Source: Isoetes taiwanensis
Taxonomy: Eukaryota; Streptophyta; Lycopodiopsida; Isoetales; Isoetaceae
Direction: 5' to 3'
Assembly: GCA_021234155.1 (NCBI GenBank)
Contig: JAJEKV010000021.1
Coordinates: forward strand, 18,087,710 to 18,151,709
Length of the DNA stretch: 64,000 bases
In this document: positions 34,468-44,754 of the stretch, in pieces
How positions within the stretch are numbered: the first letter of the stretch is position 1
Layout of the letters: the number at the start of each line of letters is the position of its first letter
Translations under genes and position numbers: made by a program
Notes under the pieces: model-generated
What the model saw: the letters and a program-made list of their open reading frames with translations, nothing else
What the model was told of the DNA's origin: nothing
Databases searched by the model: none

Positions 34468-36545
34468 CGCGCAGCCTTCCCTCCGGAATTGAGACAGGCA
34501 GATAGATTGGAGATTTGTGCCAGGACAGGTTTTATCAGTGCTGGCAAGTGAGAGCCTTTGAGGATGAATGTCACAATTTTCCGAAATACCTAACGTATGA
34601 TCACATCTGAGCATGCTACACTGAGTTTGCCAGACCCAATTAGATGTTGCATGTCTAATACCATATCTTCAAGAGGTGATGGATATACGGGCTTAGCTAC
34701 ATCCTCAAACACTATCTTGACATATACCACAATATTTCATGATGTATATTTGTACATCTTGTCATCATTTCTATTAACTCTGCCGCAGTTTTTCCTTGAA
34801 ACTTCTTTGGGAGGAGAAGAAAAGGGAGAGAGGGGAGTTAACCCGAACAGTAATACATCTGGTGTACTCCTTCTTTGGGTCACATATGCCGATTGGTCTC
34901 CATTGCTGATAAAATCATTCAATTCAATTCAATCCAATTCTCTATAGCCCCCACATGGTTTTGCAATCATCATCACAAACTTAATGCATTTCATTGTCAT
35001 TTTTGAGTTTCTTTGTGGATCAGCATTTGTACAATTTGTAAGATCACTATCAGCTTTCCATCCTGAAATCAACCTGAAATGAAAATATCTTTAAAAGCGT
35101 AACATGTATGCACATACAAACGTAGAATTTGCAGATCTACAATATTTGGATGTTTTTGTGGTTATCATACTCTGACTTTCCAAGATCTTAGCATAGAAGT
35201 AGCATTACATAACTATGGATATGCATTGCCATTGTAAACATATCATTCAATGGACGCATGCAAAGCACTTCAGCATTTACCGAGCCCTTTCTTTCATGTA
35301 GTTTATTCAACTTTTGTACATAGCCCAGATAGTCTTGCTACTGCAGGAAGGTCCTGTTAGTTGCCTGCATAATAAATTTTTTAATAGGAGTAGGGTCTGC
35401 AATGGAATAAAACTGTCATTATCAGAAAACACATAAATGGCCGCATTACCTCAGATCCAAATCTCATATACTTTTTTTTAGATTAAACAATATGCTAAAG
35501 GCTAATAGTGTTTGGACCATAATCTAGATATTATCAATCATAGCTTTCCTGAATTATATATGTATGTAAGCATCAGTAGTACTTGGTTCATCGTGCCTTG
35601 CCTGGATTGAAGCATAGACGTCGTTACATTTCAATCCTAGGAAGTGTCTCATATTGTGGTTTCTGGCCAATGGCAATTGGATTGACTTGAAAAAGCATCT
35701 TGTACTTGTGTAAATAACATGATTATAAAAGGAAACATTTTGTATAGTATAAGATTCGGTAAAACATTGCAAAAATGACTTGAATTTATGAAGGAAAAAA
35801 CTTCACATAGATCCATTCTGTCTAGAAATAAAGCTCACTTAACCTTACCATGTCTGAAGCCCACTGTGACTTCATCTAGCTGAAAAATCCATATCCACCT
35901 AGAACCATTCCAAAATGAGCTTACTTATTTCATTCAACTACAAACAATTTTACAAAGCTCCAAATAGACAGTATTTTCTAAGTTTTCCTGCATAAAAGAA
36001 TGTTTAAGACATGATGAATTGTAATCAATATTTGCAATAGATAATCATTCAGATCATAGCTTATAGTACCAAAAGATCTGTTTCTAAGTCACACACAATG
36101 TATCTTCAAGGCTTAAACATATCTTCAACATATCAATATTTATCATCGGCATCTTCAACATCTTATTACCGAAAATTTTGCTCTCTGGGCACATTTCCTA
36201 ATATGTGGGCATGCTTATACTACGTAAGTATTAACACAGGCAGATTATTCCAGTCCTGGAAGTTGCCTTGTAATGAAAAAGCACAATTTCATTATTTTTG
36301 GACAATACCTGAATTTATGGACCATTTTTTAATTGTCGCATCAATGACTCTTTTTCATACACTAATTTACATCCCCTGCGAGTGCTGCATATGCCTCAAC
36401 AGCATGCATGGGTATCTTAATAGTATTGGGTATCTTCTTCTTGTTTGATGGCTCCCAAGCTTAGTCGATAGTCTCTAGTTCTGTCACTTGCAGTTGTTGG
36501 CCTCCATCTTTTCTTCCAGCAATTGGCATAATTAGCTGGGTAGAC
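34468..36545. other. Intergenic, retroposon tail only
   Basis: No supported gene. At 34790-34932 a diverged copy of the LINE/SINE-like 3' end occurs, ending in an AATTC simple repeat. The rest is AT-rich and shows no recognisable feature. Confidence 0.4.
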
Positions 36546-36975
36546 TTAGTTCCTCACCAGGATAGGCTCCCACCAAGTGACCAGAATAGTCTCAAAATTC
36601 TCCTTCTTATCATCCATTTGTGGCTCCTCAGTAGCTAGGTCTACCCAAGTTAGGCACAACACATCATCAGGGCGTGCCATAATAAATATACCTTTCTTCA
36701 AATCTTTGTATGGATTGAATTCTGGTACAGATTTGTCCTTCCACGGACCGACATAAGAAGGAGTGATGCTAGCAATGGGTTCCACCACTACTGCTGCATC
36801 AGGTAGAGCATGTTCCTGCCTAGTATGTGGCCAGAAGTCATCGTAACTGCCCTTCACTGGTGACCCTCCCCAGCTCTTCCAAGAGTCTCATCCAATATTC
36901 AATTGTGGACGTAAACTGTGCCGAGTACTTGGCTGTTTCTGGAGCACCCTTGTTACTGGTAGAGATTGCAACCTA
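36546..36975 (-). CDS. D2 C-terminal part
   Basis: After the acceptor GCATTAG at ~36976, the frame reads VAISTSNKGAPETAKYSAQF and then EYWMRLLEELGRVTS. A one-base shift follows near 36860, then SYDDFWPHTRQ and KKGIFIMARPDDVLCLTWVD, ending at 36546. The last block corresponds to GMLIALPTEEDDKVDLFG at 12440-12495 in D1, so it is the family's normal C-terminus. The frame change may be a further small intron or a mutation. Confidence 0.5.
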
Positions 36976-36997
36976 ATGCAATATATGCTTGTGGATA

Positions 36998-38704
36998 CTA
37001 TTTTGCAGCTGGAGGCAGTAGCTTAGGATATCCAACTGGCATCAAGGGCTTTCCGTCATCTTTTTCTTTCCACATCTTTATTCCACCAGCAGACAACCAC
37101 TCCAAGTAAGTGGGCCGAGCGTTGTAATACATGACTGGCCAATCACCATTCATAGCGAATCTGAAAGTCAGAGGGGCGGTGTGACCAGTCAATCTATCAT
37201 CCCCATCTGGTATGTACCCTTCTATGAAACCCTTCCAATCTGGAACTTTGTCAACAACATAGGGCATAGGTGTATTCAAGTTGCATGTGTGGAATTCATA
37301 CAACAGTTCAGGCATTGTCAGCACCTCGGCCTTCTTTAAGGATGAGGAGAAGTTACCAAACAGGGCATCGATATCCTCATGTGTATGGCCGAGCATCATG
37401 AATTCTAGCTCAATCTCTTCAAATACACCAAGATATACTAGATAAGAAAGATAGGAGAAGACATACCTATTTTTGTTCTGTCCAGATGCGTTGTCCAGCT
37501 GCAAATATAGTATCCGAGGGAGAGGCTTCATTGATGGTCCCTCTGCCTGTGGCAAATTAGCAGGGATGCTGCTATTGGATAGTGACAACTTTGATCCCAA
37601 GACCGTGGTGTCGTGCAAGGATGATACCCATTTTGGAGCTGATGATTCAGGCACTGACAGGTGGCCTCCTGCATACTCGTGGACCATCTCTAACCTCTTC
37701 AAGATGCTATTCAAAGAACCTACATGGAACTTCGAGTCATTTGGCCATAAGTCCAGGACAAAGTTCCCATAGCTTCCCTTTCCATGACCATGAATGAGTG
37801 CACCAGTCAATGATGCTTTCAGCTTGTCAAGTCTCCAAAGAGACTTCACAGATTGTTGCAATTTTGGAATCATTGTTTTTTCTTGATCCATCTTGTCGTG
37901 AATAATACAAAGATATTGGGCAGGATACCTGTGGGAGTATAATCTCCACGACCAGTACTGGGTGCGACATGAGGTCTGCTCTAGTCTATGTGCCCTTCTT
38001 TGATCATGCAATATCCTCCTCTCTGCTTTATCCTTGGTCTTCAATAACTTTGTACGGATGACCTCGCACGTATCACATTTGGAGAATGCAATTTTCTTTG
38101 CGATACTTACATCTCTGAAGCTCCGCCTCCACGTTTTATGAAACCCAGTCGGGGATACCTCCTTATTCAGTGCCATAACTTCTGCATTAACCTCTTCCAG
38201 AATGTTGGACTTCGTAAACATTGCAGGCAACTTTTTGATGTTCTCTCTTATTCCATCTTCATTCATCCTGCTGCGGTGGGGCAAAGATTCACAGTTTTCC
38301 CTGACAAACATGGAAAACATAGCCTCGCAGGACAATGTTGAGGAACGAGGCTTCATCATGCCGCAGTTGTCTTGCTCGGCCTTGCGTGCACCCTCAAGGA
38401 ATTGGGCCTTCCACTTCAGATATGCCGACTTTGAGATCCCGAGACCAAGGTACCAGGCTCTCTCACAAACGAGATTCCCTTGCAGTACTAGCCGTCTGAC
38501 TTTTCGACCTTTCATGTTGTTGCCGAGCATGTCATAAACAAAAGTAACCCTATCACTAGATTTCATGACAAGGAATTCTTTTTGCATGTTAACAACTTGA
38601 TTCGTAGAGAACTTGACACAAAATCTATTTTTGCAGCAAAGGGTTCTCCTGTAATTGAGGATAGCATTTTGAGTGGTGAGACAAACAATCTTCGGTGGCC
38701 TCAA
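36998..38704 (-). CDS. D2: DUF7869-type transposase-like core
   Basis: A 568-codon open frame with the complete core of this family. The N-terminal block is VCERAWYLGLGISKSAYLKW. Next come GFHKTWRRSFRDVSIAKK and the KCDTC motif (residues ~209-213). Three acidic blocks follow: IIHDKMD (Asp ~270), LYLQLDNASGQNKNRY (Asp ~404) and GHTHEDIDALFG (~439-450). The three-acid arrangement suggests an RNase H-like DDE nuclease; the domain is catalogued as DUF7869 and occurs widely in repeated, transposon-like genes. An in-frame TGA at 38720-38722 separates it from the N-terminal part. An intron around 38640-38780 (donor AAGGTAGC) could remove it. It is divergently paired with copy B. Confidence 0.75.
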   Translation of the reverse strand: MRPPKIVCLTTQNAILNYRRTLCCKNRFCVKFSTNQVVNMQKEFLVMKSSDRVTFVYDMLGNNMKGRKVRRLVLQGNLVCERAWYLGLGISKSAYLKWKAQFLEGARKAEQDNCGMMKPRSSTLSCEAMFSMFVRENCESLPHRSRMNEDGIRENIKKLPAMFTKSNILEEVNAEVMALNKEVSPTGFHKTWRRSFRDVSIAKKIAFSKCDTCEVIRTKLLKTKDKAERRILHDQRRAHRLEQTSCRTQYWSWRLYSHRYPAQYLCIIHDKMDQEKTMIPKLQQSVKSLWRLDKLKASLTGALIHGHGKGSYGNFVLDLWPNDSKFHVGSLNSILKRLEMVHEYAGGHLSVPESSAPKWVSSLHDTTVLGSKLSLSNSSIPANLPQAEGPSMKPLPRILYLQLDNASGQNKNRYVFSYLSYLVYLGVFEEIELEFMMLGHTHEDIDALFGNFSSSLKKAEVLTMPELLYEFHTCNLNTPMPYVVDKVPDWKGFIEGYIPDGDDRLTGHTAPLTFRFAMNGDWPVMYYNARPTYLEWLSAGGIKMWKEKDDGKPLMPVGYPKLLPPAAK

Positions 38705-38719
38705 AACCTTTCTAGACTG

Positions 38720-39388
38720 TCAAGAATAAAAAGTATAATGTCGTTTCTCATAGTTTGGGTGCTTCTGGTGCTCTGAGCTACCTTGGCTGGACACTGTATT
38801 TGCTTCCTGTTGTGGTGCTGCCTTCAATATCTCCGAGACCACCACTCCGCCAACACGAATAAAGTCATTGTTCCACCTCACAAGCATCCTGGCCTTCGAG
38901 AGTTGCAAACATCCCTGGCAACGGATATTAACTTCGAGGGGAGGGGGAGGGGAACCTTTGGTAACAGAAACTCCCACGAACTTCAAACCTAAAAATTGGT
39001 CACACACTGCATATTCAGAGCCGGTGAATGATATGAAACCTTTTTCGACGATAATAGTGTCGCAAGAGTGCCATATTTCACAATCCATTTCAAGAAGCGT
39101 ATGGCTTGTCAGTGGTTGTGTCTCCTTTCCCATCTCCGTCCGCTGTCTTTTTTTCGGGACGTCATTATCGGGCGATTCACGAGCGTCTTCAGTTCTCCAG
39201 AAGGACCCCTTGGCTTCTGCTATTGTGTTTGCATCTGGAGTCGGCCAAGGAAGTGTATGGTGGCCCTTGATCACTTCCTCAACACCAATGCTCACTACTC
39301 CATTTGGTATTTCCTTGAAATGGCATTGTGCCATTTGCCCCACAACTCCTTTTGCTACCAGTCGATCATTAATGAAGAGATACATAAC
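38720..39388 (-). CDS. D2 N-terminal exon
   Basis: The exon opens after CAG at 39389-39390 with VMYLFINDRLVAKGVVGQ. It continues with LPWPTPDANTIAEAKGSF, a pattern seen in plant transposon proteins of the En/Spm-associated type (DUF8039-like). Then come a lysine/arginine-rich linker and CDQFLGLKFVGVSV with CQGCLQLSKARM, possibly a small zinc site. It joins in phase 0 to a 7-codon first exon at 40431-40411 (MATQSPK). The family link to DUF8039 is my pattern match and not certain. Confidence 0.6.
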   Translation of the reverse strand, partial: VMYLFINDRLVAKGVVGQMAQCHFKEIPNGVVSIGVEEVIKGHHTLPWPTPDANTIAEAKGSFWRTEDARESPDNDVPKKRQRTEMGKETQPLTSHTLLEMDCEIWHSCDTIIVEKGFISFTGSEYAVCDQFLGLKFVGVSVTKGSPPPPLEVNIRCQGCLQLSKARMLVRWNNDFIRVGGVVVSEILKAAPQQEANTVSSQGSSEHQKHPNYEKRHYTFYS

Positions 39389-39596
39389 CTGCACAAGGAT
39401 TTCAGTTATGTTAAACCCGAATAACGAGAACGAGCAAGCAATGCAAATGAAATAGGGGCATGGTCATTCAAGGGTTCCACAGACAATCAAATTGGGCGAG
39501 TGCCAATTTTCAACTCTAAGGACAATGAATTCCCCTTATTGCAAATTTGCCCAGATGAAGGGGCTTTTTCCACATTGCTATTAATGCATTTCAGGT

Positions 39597-39975
39597 CAAA
39601 TTGGGCGCACGCCCAATTTGGCCTTCTGGGCATGCCTTCATCACATACAATCTAAATACTGTATGACAAATTGGGCGCCCGCCCAAATTGGCCCTTGGTG
39701 GAGGAGAGGGCTTCCTTAGATATTACCATGGATGCCCGCCGGGAGAGGTCCTGCAAGAACATCATGGAAGGACTCCAGGTCAACTTGGGCGCCCGCCCAA
39801 TTGGGGGGGGGGGGGGAGGCTTACTTGCACATCATTATGGAAGAACTGCAGGTGAGCTTTAGGCGCCTGAGCAATTTAGCACTCTAAGACAACTTGGGCA
39901 CCCGCCCTTTTTTGGGGGGAAGGGGGCTTGCTTGCACATCGTCATGGAAGGATTCCAGGTCAACTTGGGCGGGCA
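39597..39975. repeat. Family B palindromes in D2 first intron
   Basis: Imperfect palindromes built on CAAATTGGGCG and CGCCCAATTTG at about 39597, 39667, 39783, 39892 and 39960. Spacing is 70-115 bp. The first two are the best preserved; the others have lost parts of one arm. Confidence 0.85.
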
Positions 39976-40410
39976 GACCAGTAGGCACATTACCATGGAT
40001 GCACTTCGAGACAAACACACATGCACTGTACACTAGCGTGCACACATGCTCTGCACACCATCACCCAAACATGCAAGCACTGTACAATCAAGCAAGGGAT
40101 TTGTAACCCTGCCTGTGGATGTTAAAGACCAATCTCCAGAAGTGAGTTTTAAATCCAATTCAACTGCTCATCCCATGTGGGGGTTTTCTTTCACGCCAGC
40201 AAGCCTTGTAACCCTAGTCGAGCTCATCTTGGTTAACATGGAAACTTCTTTACCAATACATATGAAAAGACGTGAATGAAGAGGCGTGAATGAATGGGCG
40301 TGAATGAAGAGGCATGAATTTGAATAAGAACAAATATTGCCCTTAAGATTAGTTTTAAGGCAAATAGACATCGAGCTTGCAGGGAATAGAAACATTTGAA
40401 CTATACAAAC

Positions 40411-40431
40411 CTTTGGAGATTGAGTCGCCAT
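40411..40431 (-). CDS. D2 first exon (7 codons)
   Basis: ATGGCGACTCAATCTCCAAAG followed by GTTTGT donor. It joins in phase 0 to the exon at 39388. The resulting intron (40410-39389) contains five family B palindromes, mirroring the tiny first exon and palindrome-filled intron of copy A and of copy B. Confidence 0.5.
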
Positions 40432-41075
40432 GAGATTTTAAGCGCTGAAGATGGTCGGCGCCTTGGAGATTCTTGTTTAGCTAAGGAGGGGTAATGCATG
40501 AAAACCGAAAGGATGGACAAACATTTACATTTAAACAGAAATTTCCCCCCGAAATTTGAAAAGAATTTCCCCCAAATTTGAAAATAAATTTTCCCGCCTA
40601 AACTTGTCAAGCGCGCGCCACGTGTCGGCGAATAAATTGCATTAAATATGGTTGAAATTCAAATTTCCTGTGCATTTAATAAGAAGGTCCATATTTAACT
40701 CCTCACGGTCATTTATGGAAACGGTCCATTTTTTTTGAAAAGGTCTATTTATTTTAGGCACGACATTTATCATGCATGCATGAAGGGTCTATACATGGCG
40801 CTTTAAAAGCCCTTTCTTGTTTTCGACTACAATTTTGGAATTTTCTGCATTCTCACTATTGCCTTGGCGCTTTTTCTACATTCTCACTGTCGCCTTTGAA
40901 TCTTCAGCTTGCCATTCAGCTTGCCCTCTTCTCCTGATCGGCCTGTCGGCTTCAGATCCCTGTAGCTTGGCGCCTTCTGCTCGTCATCCTCTTGTCGCCT
41001 TCCTCTTGGTGCCTTCTTCTCTTGATCGCCCTATCGCCTTCCTGTCCCTGTAGACTTGGCGAGTCATACCTGTTG
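40432..41075. promoter_or_regulatory. Putative bidirectional promoter between D2 and copy B
   Basis: This interval lies between the proposed first exons of the divergent genes (ATG at 40431 minus, ATG at 41076 plus) and has no family B palindromes, although they crowd the introns on both sides. A TATA-like CTTTAAAAG sits at 40801-40809, about 275 bp before the plus-strand ATG. The stretch 40860-41060 has repeated CTTGTCGCCTT/CTTGGCGCCTT motifs. Promoter activity is inferred from layout only. Confidence 0.35.
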
Positions 41076-41218
41076 ATGGCATCTCGCCCCATGAAAGGAG
41101 GCAAAGGTAAGCATGACTGTATGTTTAATATTGATTTAGCAGTATCTCTCAGCGCTTGCTTAATAGATACTGCCACATCCTAAACATAAGCCTTGGAGAT
41201 TCTATGGCCCCTTAAACA

Positions 41219-41875
41219 AATTGGGCGGGTGCCACTATGCCCCAAGGGAACTTGCAATCTAGCATATAACATCCCTCTTCAGGAAAATGGGCGTGCGCCC
41301 AGTTTGGCCCAGAGAAACAGCAACCTTGCATATAACTTTAAGCCCCTGGCAAATTGGGCGGGCGCCCAATTTGGCATAGGGGGATCCTTACTTGGCTGTT
41401 CCTAATGCATGGCCCCTCGTGCAAATTGGGCAGGCTCCCAATTTGGCCCTCACTAGTCTCTCCTAATGCACACCTCCTTGAACAAATTGGGCGGGCGCCC
41501 ATTTTTTCCAAAGGGGGAGCCTGACTTTGTTCAGCTCAACGCATGGCCCCTTGAGCAAATTGGGCGGGCGCCCAATTTGGTCTCTGTGGAGGCTTGATTG
41601 CTCTCTTCCTAATGCATAGACTCTTGAACAAATTGGGCGGGCGCCTTATTTGTCCAAAAGGGGACCCTGATTGTGTTCATCTTAATGCATGCCCCTTATA
41701 GCAAATTGGGCAGGCACCTAATTTGCTCATGGTGGTTGCCCTGGCTGTTCTTTTTCGAATCGGAACAAATTGGGCGGGAGCCCAATTTGTCAAAGGGGGG
41801 CGCCACCATGCAACCAGCAATTTTAACAATAATTAACTTCCCCCTGGCCAAATTGGGCAGCCGCCCAATTTGCCC
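41219..41875. repeat. Family B palindrome array, ~72-bp period
   Basis: Ten imperfect palindromes of the type TTGGGCGGGCGCCCAA, each preceded by CAAA, at about 41219, 41286, 41350, 41422, 41481, 41556, 41629, 41701, 41764 and 41848. The spacers are related (TAATGCATGGCCCCTTGAGC-like before each, AGGGGGAGCCTGA-like after), so this is a diverged tandem repeat of a ~72-bp unit. It fills the proposed first intron of copy B. Confidence 0.9.
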
Positions 41876-43551
41876 TTGAGGCCATTTGTCCTGGCAATTT
41901 TTGCTCGGCCCTTGTGCTACACTTCTTACTGGTGTGTAAGAATTATGGCGCGAACAAAACAGACTGCTCGGGTGTGCGGGCCTGGACTAAGATTTGCAGA
42001 AGGCGTAGCCGACGCAAGGAATTATTTGCTGGCATCACTGTAGTGCCTGAGGAGGTTATGAATGTAGCTGACCAATGGAACCTGGTGCATCGAGATGGGA
42101 AATATCCACCCCAGCTTTCAGACGAACTATCTAAAGGACCTTTTACTTTACTTTGGTGAGAAAAGGACACGGAGAATGCACTCAGCTGGAATTCTCAATG
42201 ACATGGAGTTGTCGCCAGATAATGACGATGAGTTCCAGTTAGATGTCGAAGACACTGTGGACAGGGCTTTTGTGCGTTATAAGCTTCCTCTAAGTAGTTA
42301 CGAGTCCCAACTGATGCAGGCTAGTATCACTGAAAGTCTGCATTCTTGCGCTCAGAAAGGATGGGTGCTTGAGTCATATGAGAGTTTAGAGCGGTCTGGC
42401 ATCAAGAGGCGTTCGGATATCTTGGATGGCTTCTACGCAGTGCGTCAGTGAATATTTGAGCACAAGCAGAACAGATTCAAGGCTTTGTGTACGGAGTATC
42501 ATGGTAAAACCCAACCTAAAGTTTATGATACAAAGTGGTTAAGATCCAGATATGGGTTTATAAAGAAGGTTGAGTCAGAAAAAGCTCCCGTGGAGACGCT
42601 GATGGTGTCAAAGAAGGCAAGGACACCTGTTAATACTAATCCGATTCAAGCTACCCCTAAGCTTCTCTTGGGTGGAATGTCGAAGACATCAAGAACGCCC
42701 GAACTCAGTGCAGAAGAGGGAGAGTCGTCTGAAGAGGAAGCCAGTAAGCGTAAAGGACACCACGTAGCTGGTTCGTCCTCCAAAAGACACAAACGGGCCA
42801 ATACACCTGAGAGCTCGCATGGTTCGGAGAGGGAGACCGTGTCTGCATCTGAATCTGAAGAACCAGCCGGACAGAATGTAAAAGTCACGCCATCTGCGGG
42901 CGACGTAACACAACAGAGCAGACATGAGTTGTCTCAGAGTGCTATTGTCAACATCAAGCACCTCTGGGGGTGGGCTTTGAGATTGATATCGATGTGTTTA
43001 AGATGCACAAAGCTCCGGCAAATATGACATGTAGGGTCATCAGTCCAGAGCACTTGGACACTCTATATGAATCATTTATCACCCATCAGATGCACCCTCC
43101 CTGTGCTAATGTCGTGCCCTTCAATTCAGAGACCACATGGGCCATAAAGTGGAAGAAAGCCACAGACTTGGAAAATGCAGAATTCTGGATTGTAAATGGC
43201 AACCATACCACGACAGTTGCTCAACTACTTGTTACTCAAGCTTTGGCATGACCGCCTGAAAGAAAGCACTTGGCAGAACTCGTACTCTTTTTTTATGCCA
43301 AAAGGAAATGTCGGATGCTAGCAGGAAATCTCACAGTCATTGAGTACGTTCGGATGAGCCAAGAGAATAATGATATTACAAAGAAAACTATACATAAGAA
43401 GTTTTCTTTGAAGAAGTTCAACAGCTTCGAAACTAGCGGGCATTTTACGGGAAGCCGAAGAAGGGCAAACGCTTGCAGTCCCTTGGTGGAGCTTATTGTG
43501 TAAGTATACTTCAAGCTTTGTTGTTGATGCTCAAGCCTGCCCTATTGAGGG

Positions 43552-43612
43552 GAATTGGGCGGGCGCCCAATTTGGCACCTGTTGAGGCAAATTGGGCTGG
43601 CGCCCACTTTGT
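43552..43612. repeat. Two family B palindromes in a copy B intron
   Basis: GGAATTGGGCGGGCGCCCAA at about 43552 and a mutated copy (TTGGGCTGGCGCCCACTT) at about 43587, both within the intron bounded by GTGTAAGTA near 43498 and TTTTAG at 43655. Confidence 0.85.
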
Positions 43613-44728
43613 CACCTGTGGAGGGGCCTTCTCTAATGCTCTGTGTATCTTTTAGGGTTGGATGGCCGTGGCATTCCAAACACTGAAGAAAGCAACTATG
43701 CGTGACTATGACTACTTTGTATACCTGGACGATGAAACGTGGTTCATGTGCACTGAGGTCGTGCAATTGTTTTATGAAGATCGTTTGAAGGATGAAAAGG
43801 GGGAAAAAATTGAAGTGAAAGATAGGCTAAGGTGTTTTACCAACAACTTTTGTCGCCCATTGAAGTCCATGCATCCTCTAGACCTGCAAAGGCTGATGAA
43901 GGAGATCAAGGATGACACCACTTTCCTCAAGGGCAGCAAAGATTATACAGGTAGACGTAGCATGAAGATGAGGGCCCTTGAGCTCAAAAAAATTGGAACA
44001 ATGGAGTGGGCGCTTCTCAGACATTTAAAGGATGTGAAAAACTATATTCAAGACATGGTTGCCTTGAGGCAAGTTCATCCCATATTCATGGAGAACTTAA
44101 TACTTATGTTCGCCAGCAGTATCAGTGGATGGGCTGAAGGACGCAAGGAGATGGAGAAGAAAAGTTTTCCGGAGTCCCTCTTCGCCAAAGTAGACGAATA
44201 TCTTTTTGGCCCTGTTGAGGAGGGTGGTAAATCGTTCAAGTGTTTCCACGTGAGTCCATTAGGTTTGTGCCTAGACGTAGTGAACCCGTCAGCCCGCTTC
44301 ATCGGCTGTGAGTTCAGATATACAAAGAAATGGATAATGGAAGACTATCAAAAATTCCTTGACCGGATTAGCACATTGACAGACTAGCAGCTTTATTGGA
44401 TCGCCATATTCATTACGCCGGACTGTCTTAATGAGTGCCTATCTGCCATGAAGACAATATACGGTGGTAGCCGTGTTTAAGTTGGCGTCTACCAGGATCC
44501 CCTGGCCAGAAGTGCTTCTACCTCTCGAGTGCAAGAGCTGCTAAGTCTTGTGTTGGTCATGTATGTTGCAAGAGACCTAGCGGTTCCGCCAACACTGGAT
44601 GAACTAGATATTTGCTTCACCAGTTCGGACCATCCTAGGCAATATGCTAAATTTCTCAAGCATTTGCGAGAAAAAGAGAACATTGAGAAGAATTTACTCG
44701 ATGTTGAGTGTGCACCAGGTATAGATCT

Positions 44729-44754
44729 GAAATTGGGCGCCCGCCGAATTTCAT
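44729..44754. repeat. Family B palindrome in a copy B intron
   Basis: GAAATTGGGCGCCCGCCGAA followed by TTTC at 44730-44753. It lies after the GTATAG donor near 44719 and before the acceptor GATAAG near 44828, so it is again intronic. Confidence 0.75.

Noticed and set aside
34597-34947. 116-codon plus-strand frame
   Set aside because: It runs across the retroposon tail and a simple repeat and shows no protein-like pattern.
36098-36448. 116-codon plus-strand frame
   Set aside because: AT-rich, no domain, no splice or start context; probably chance.
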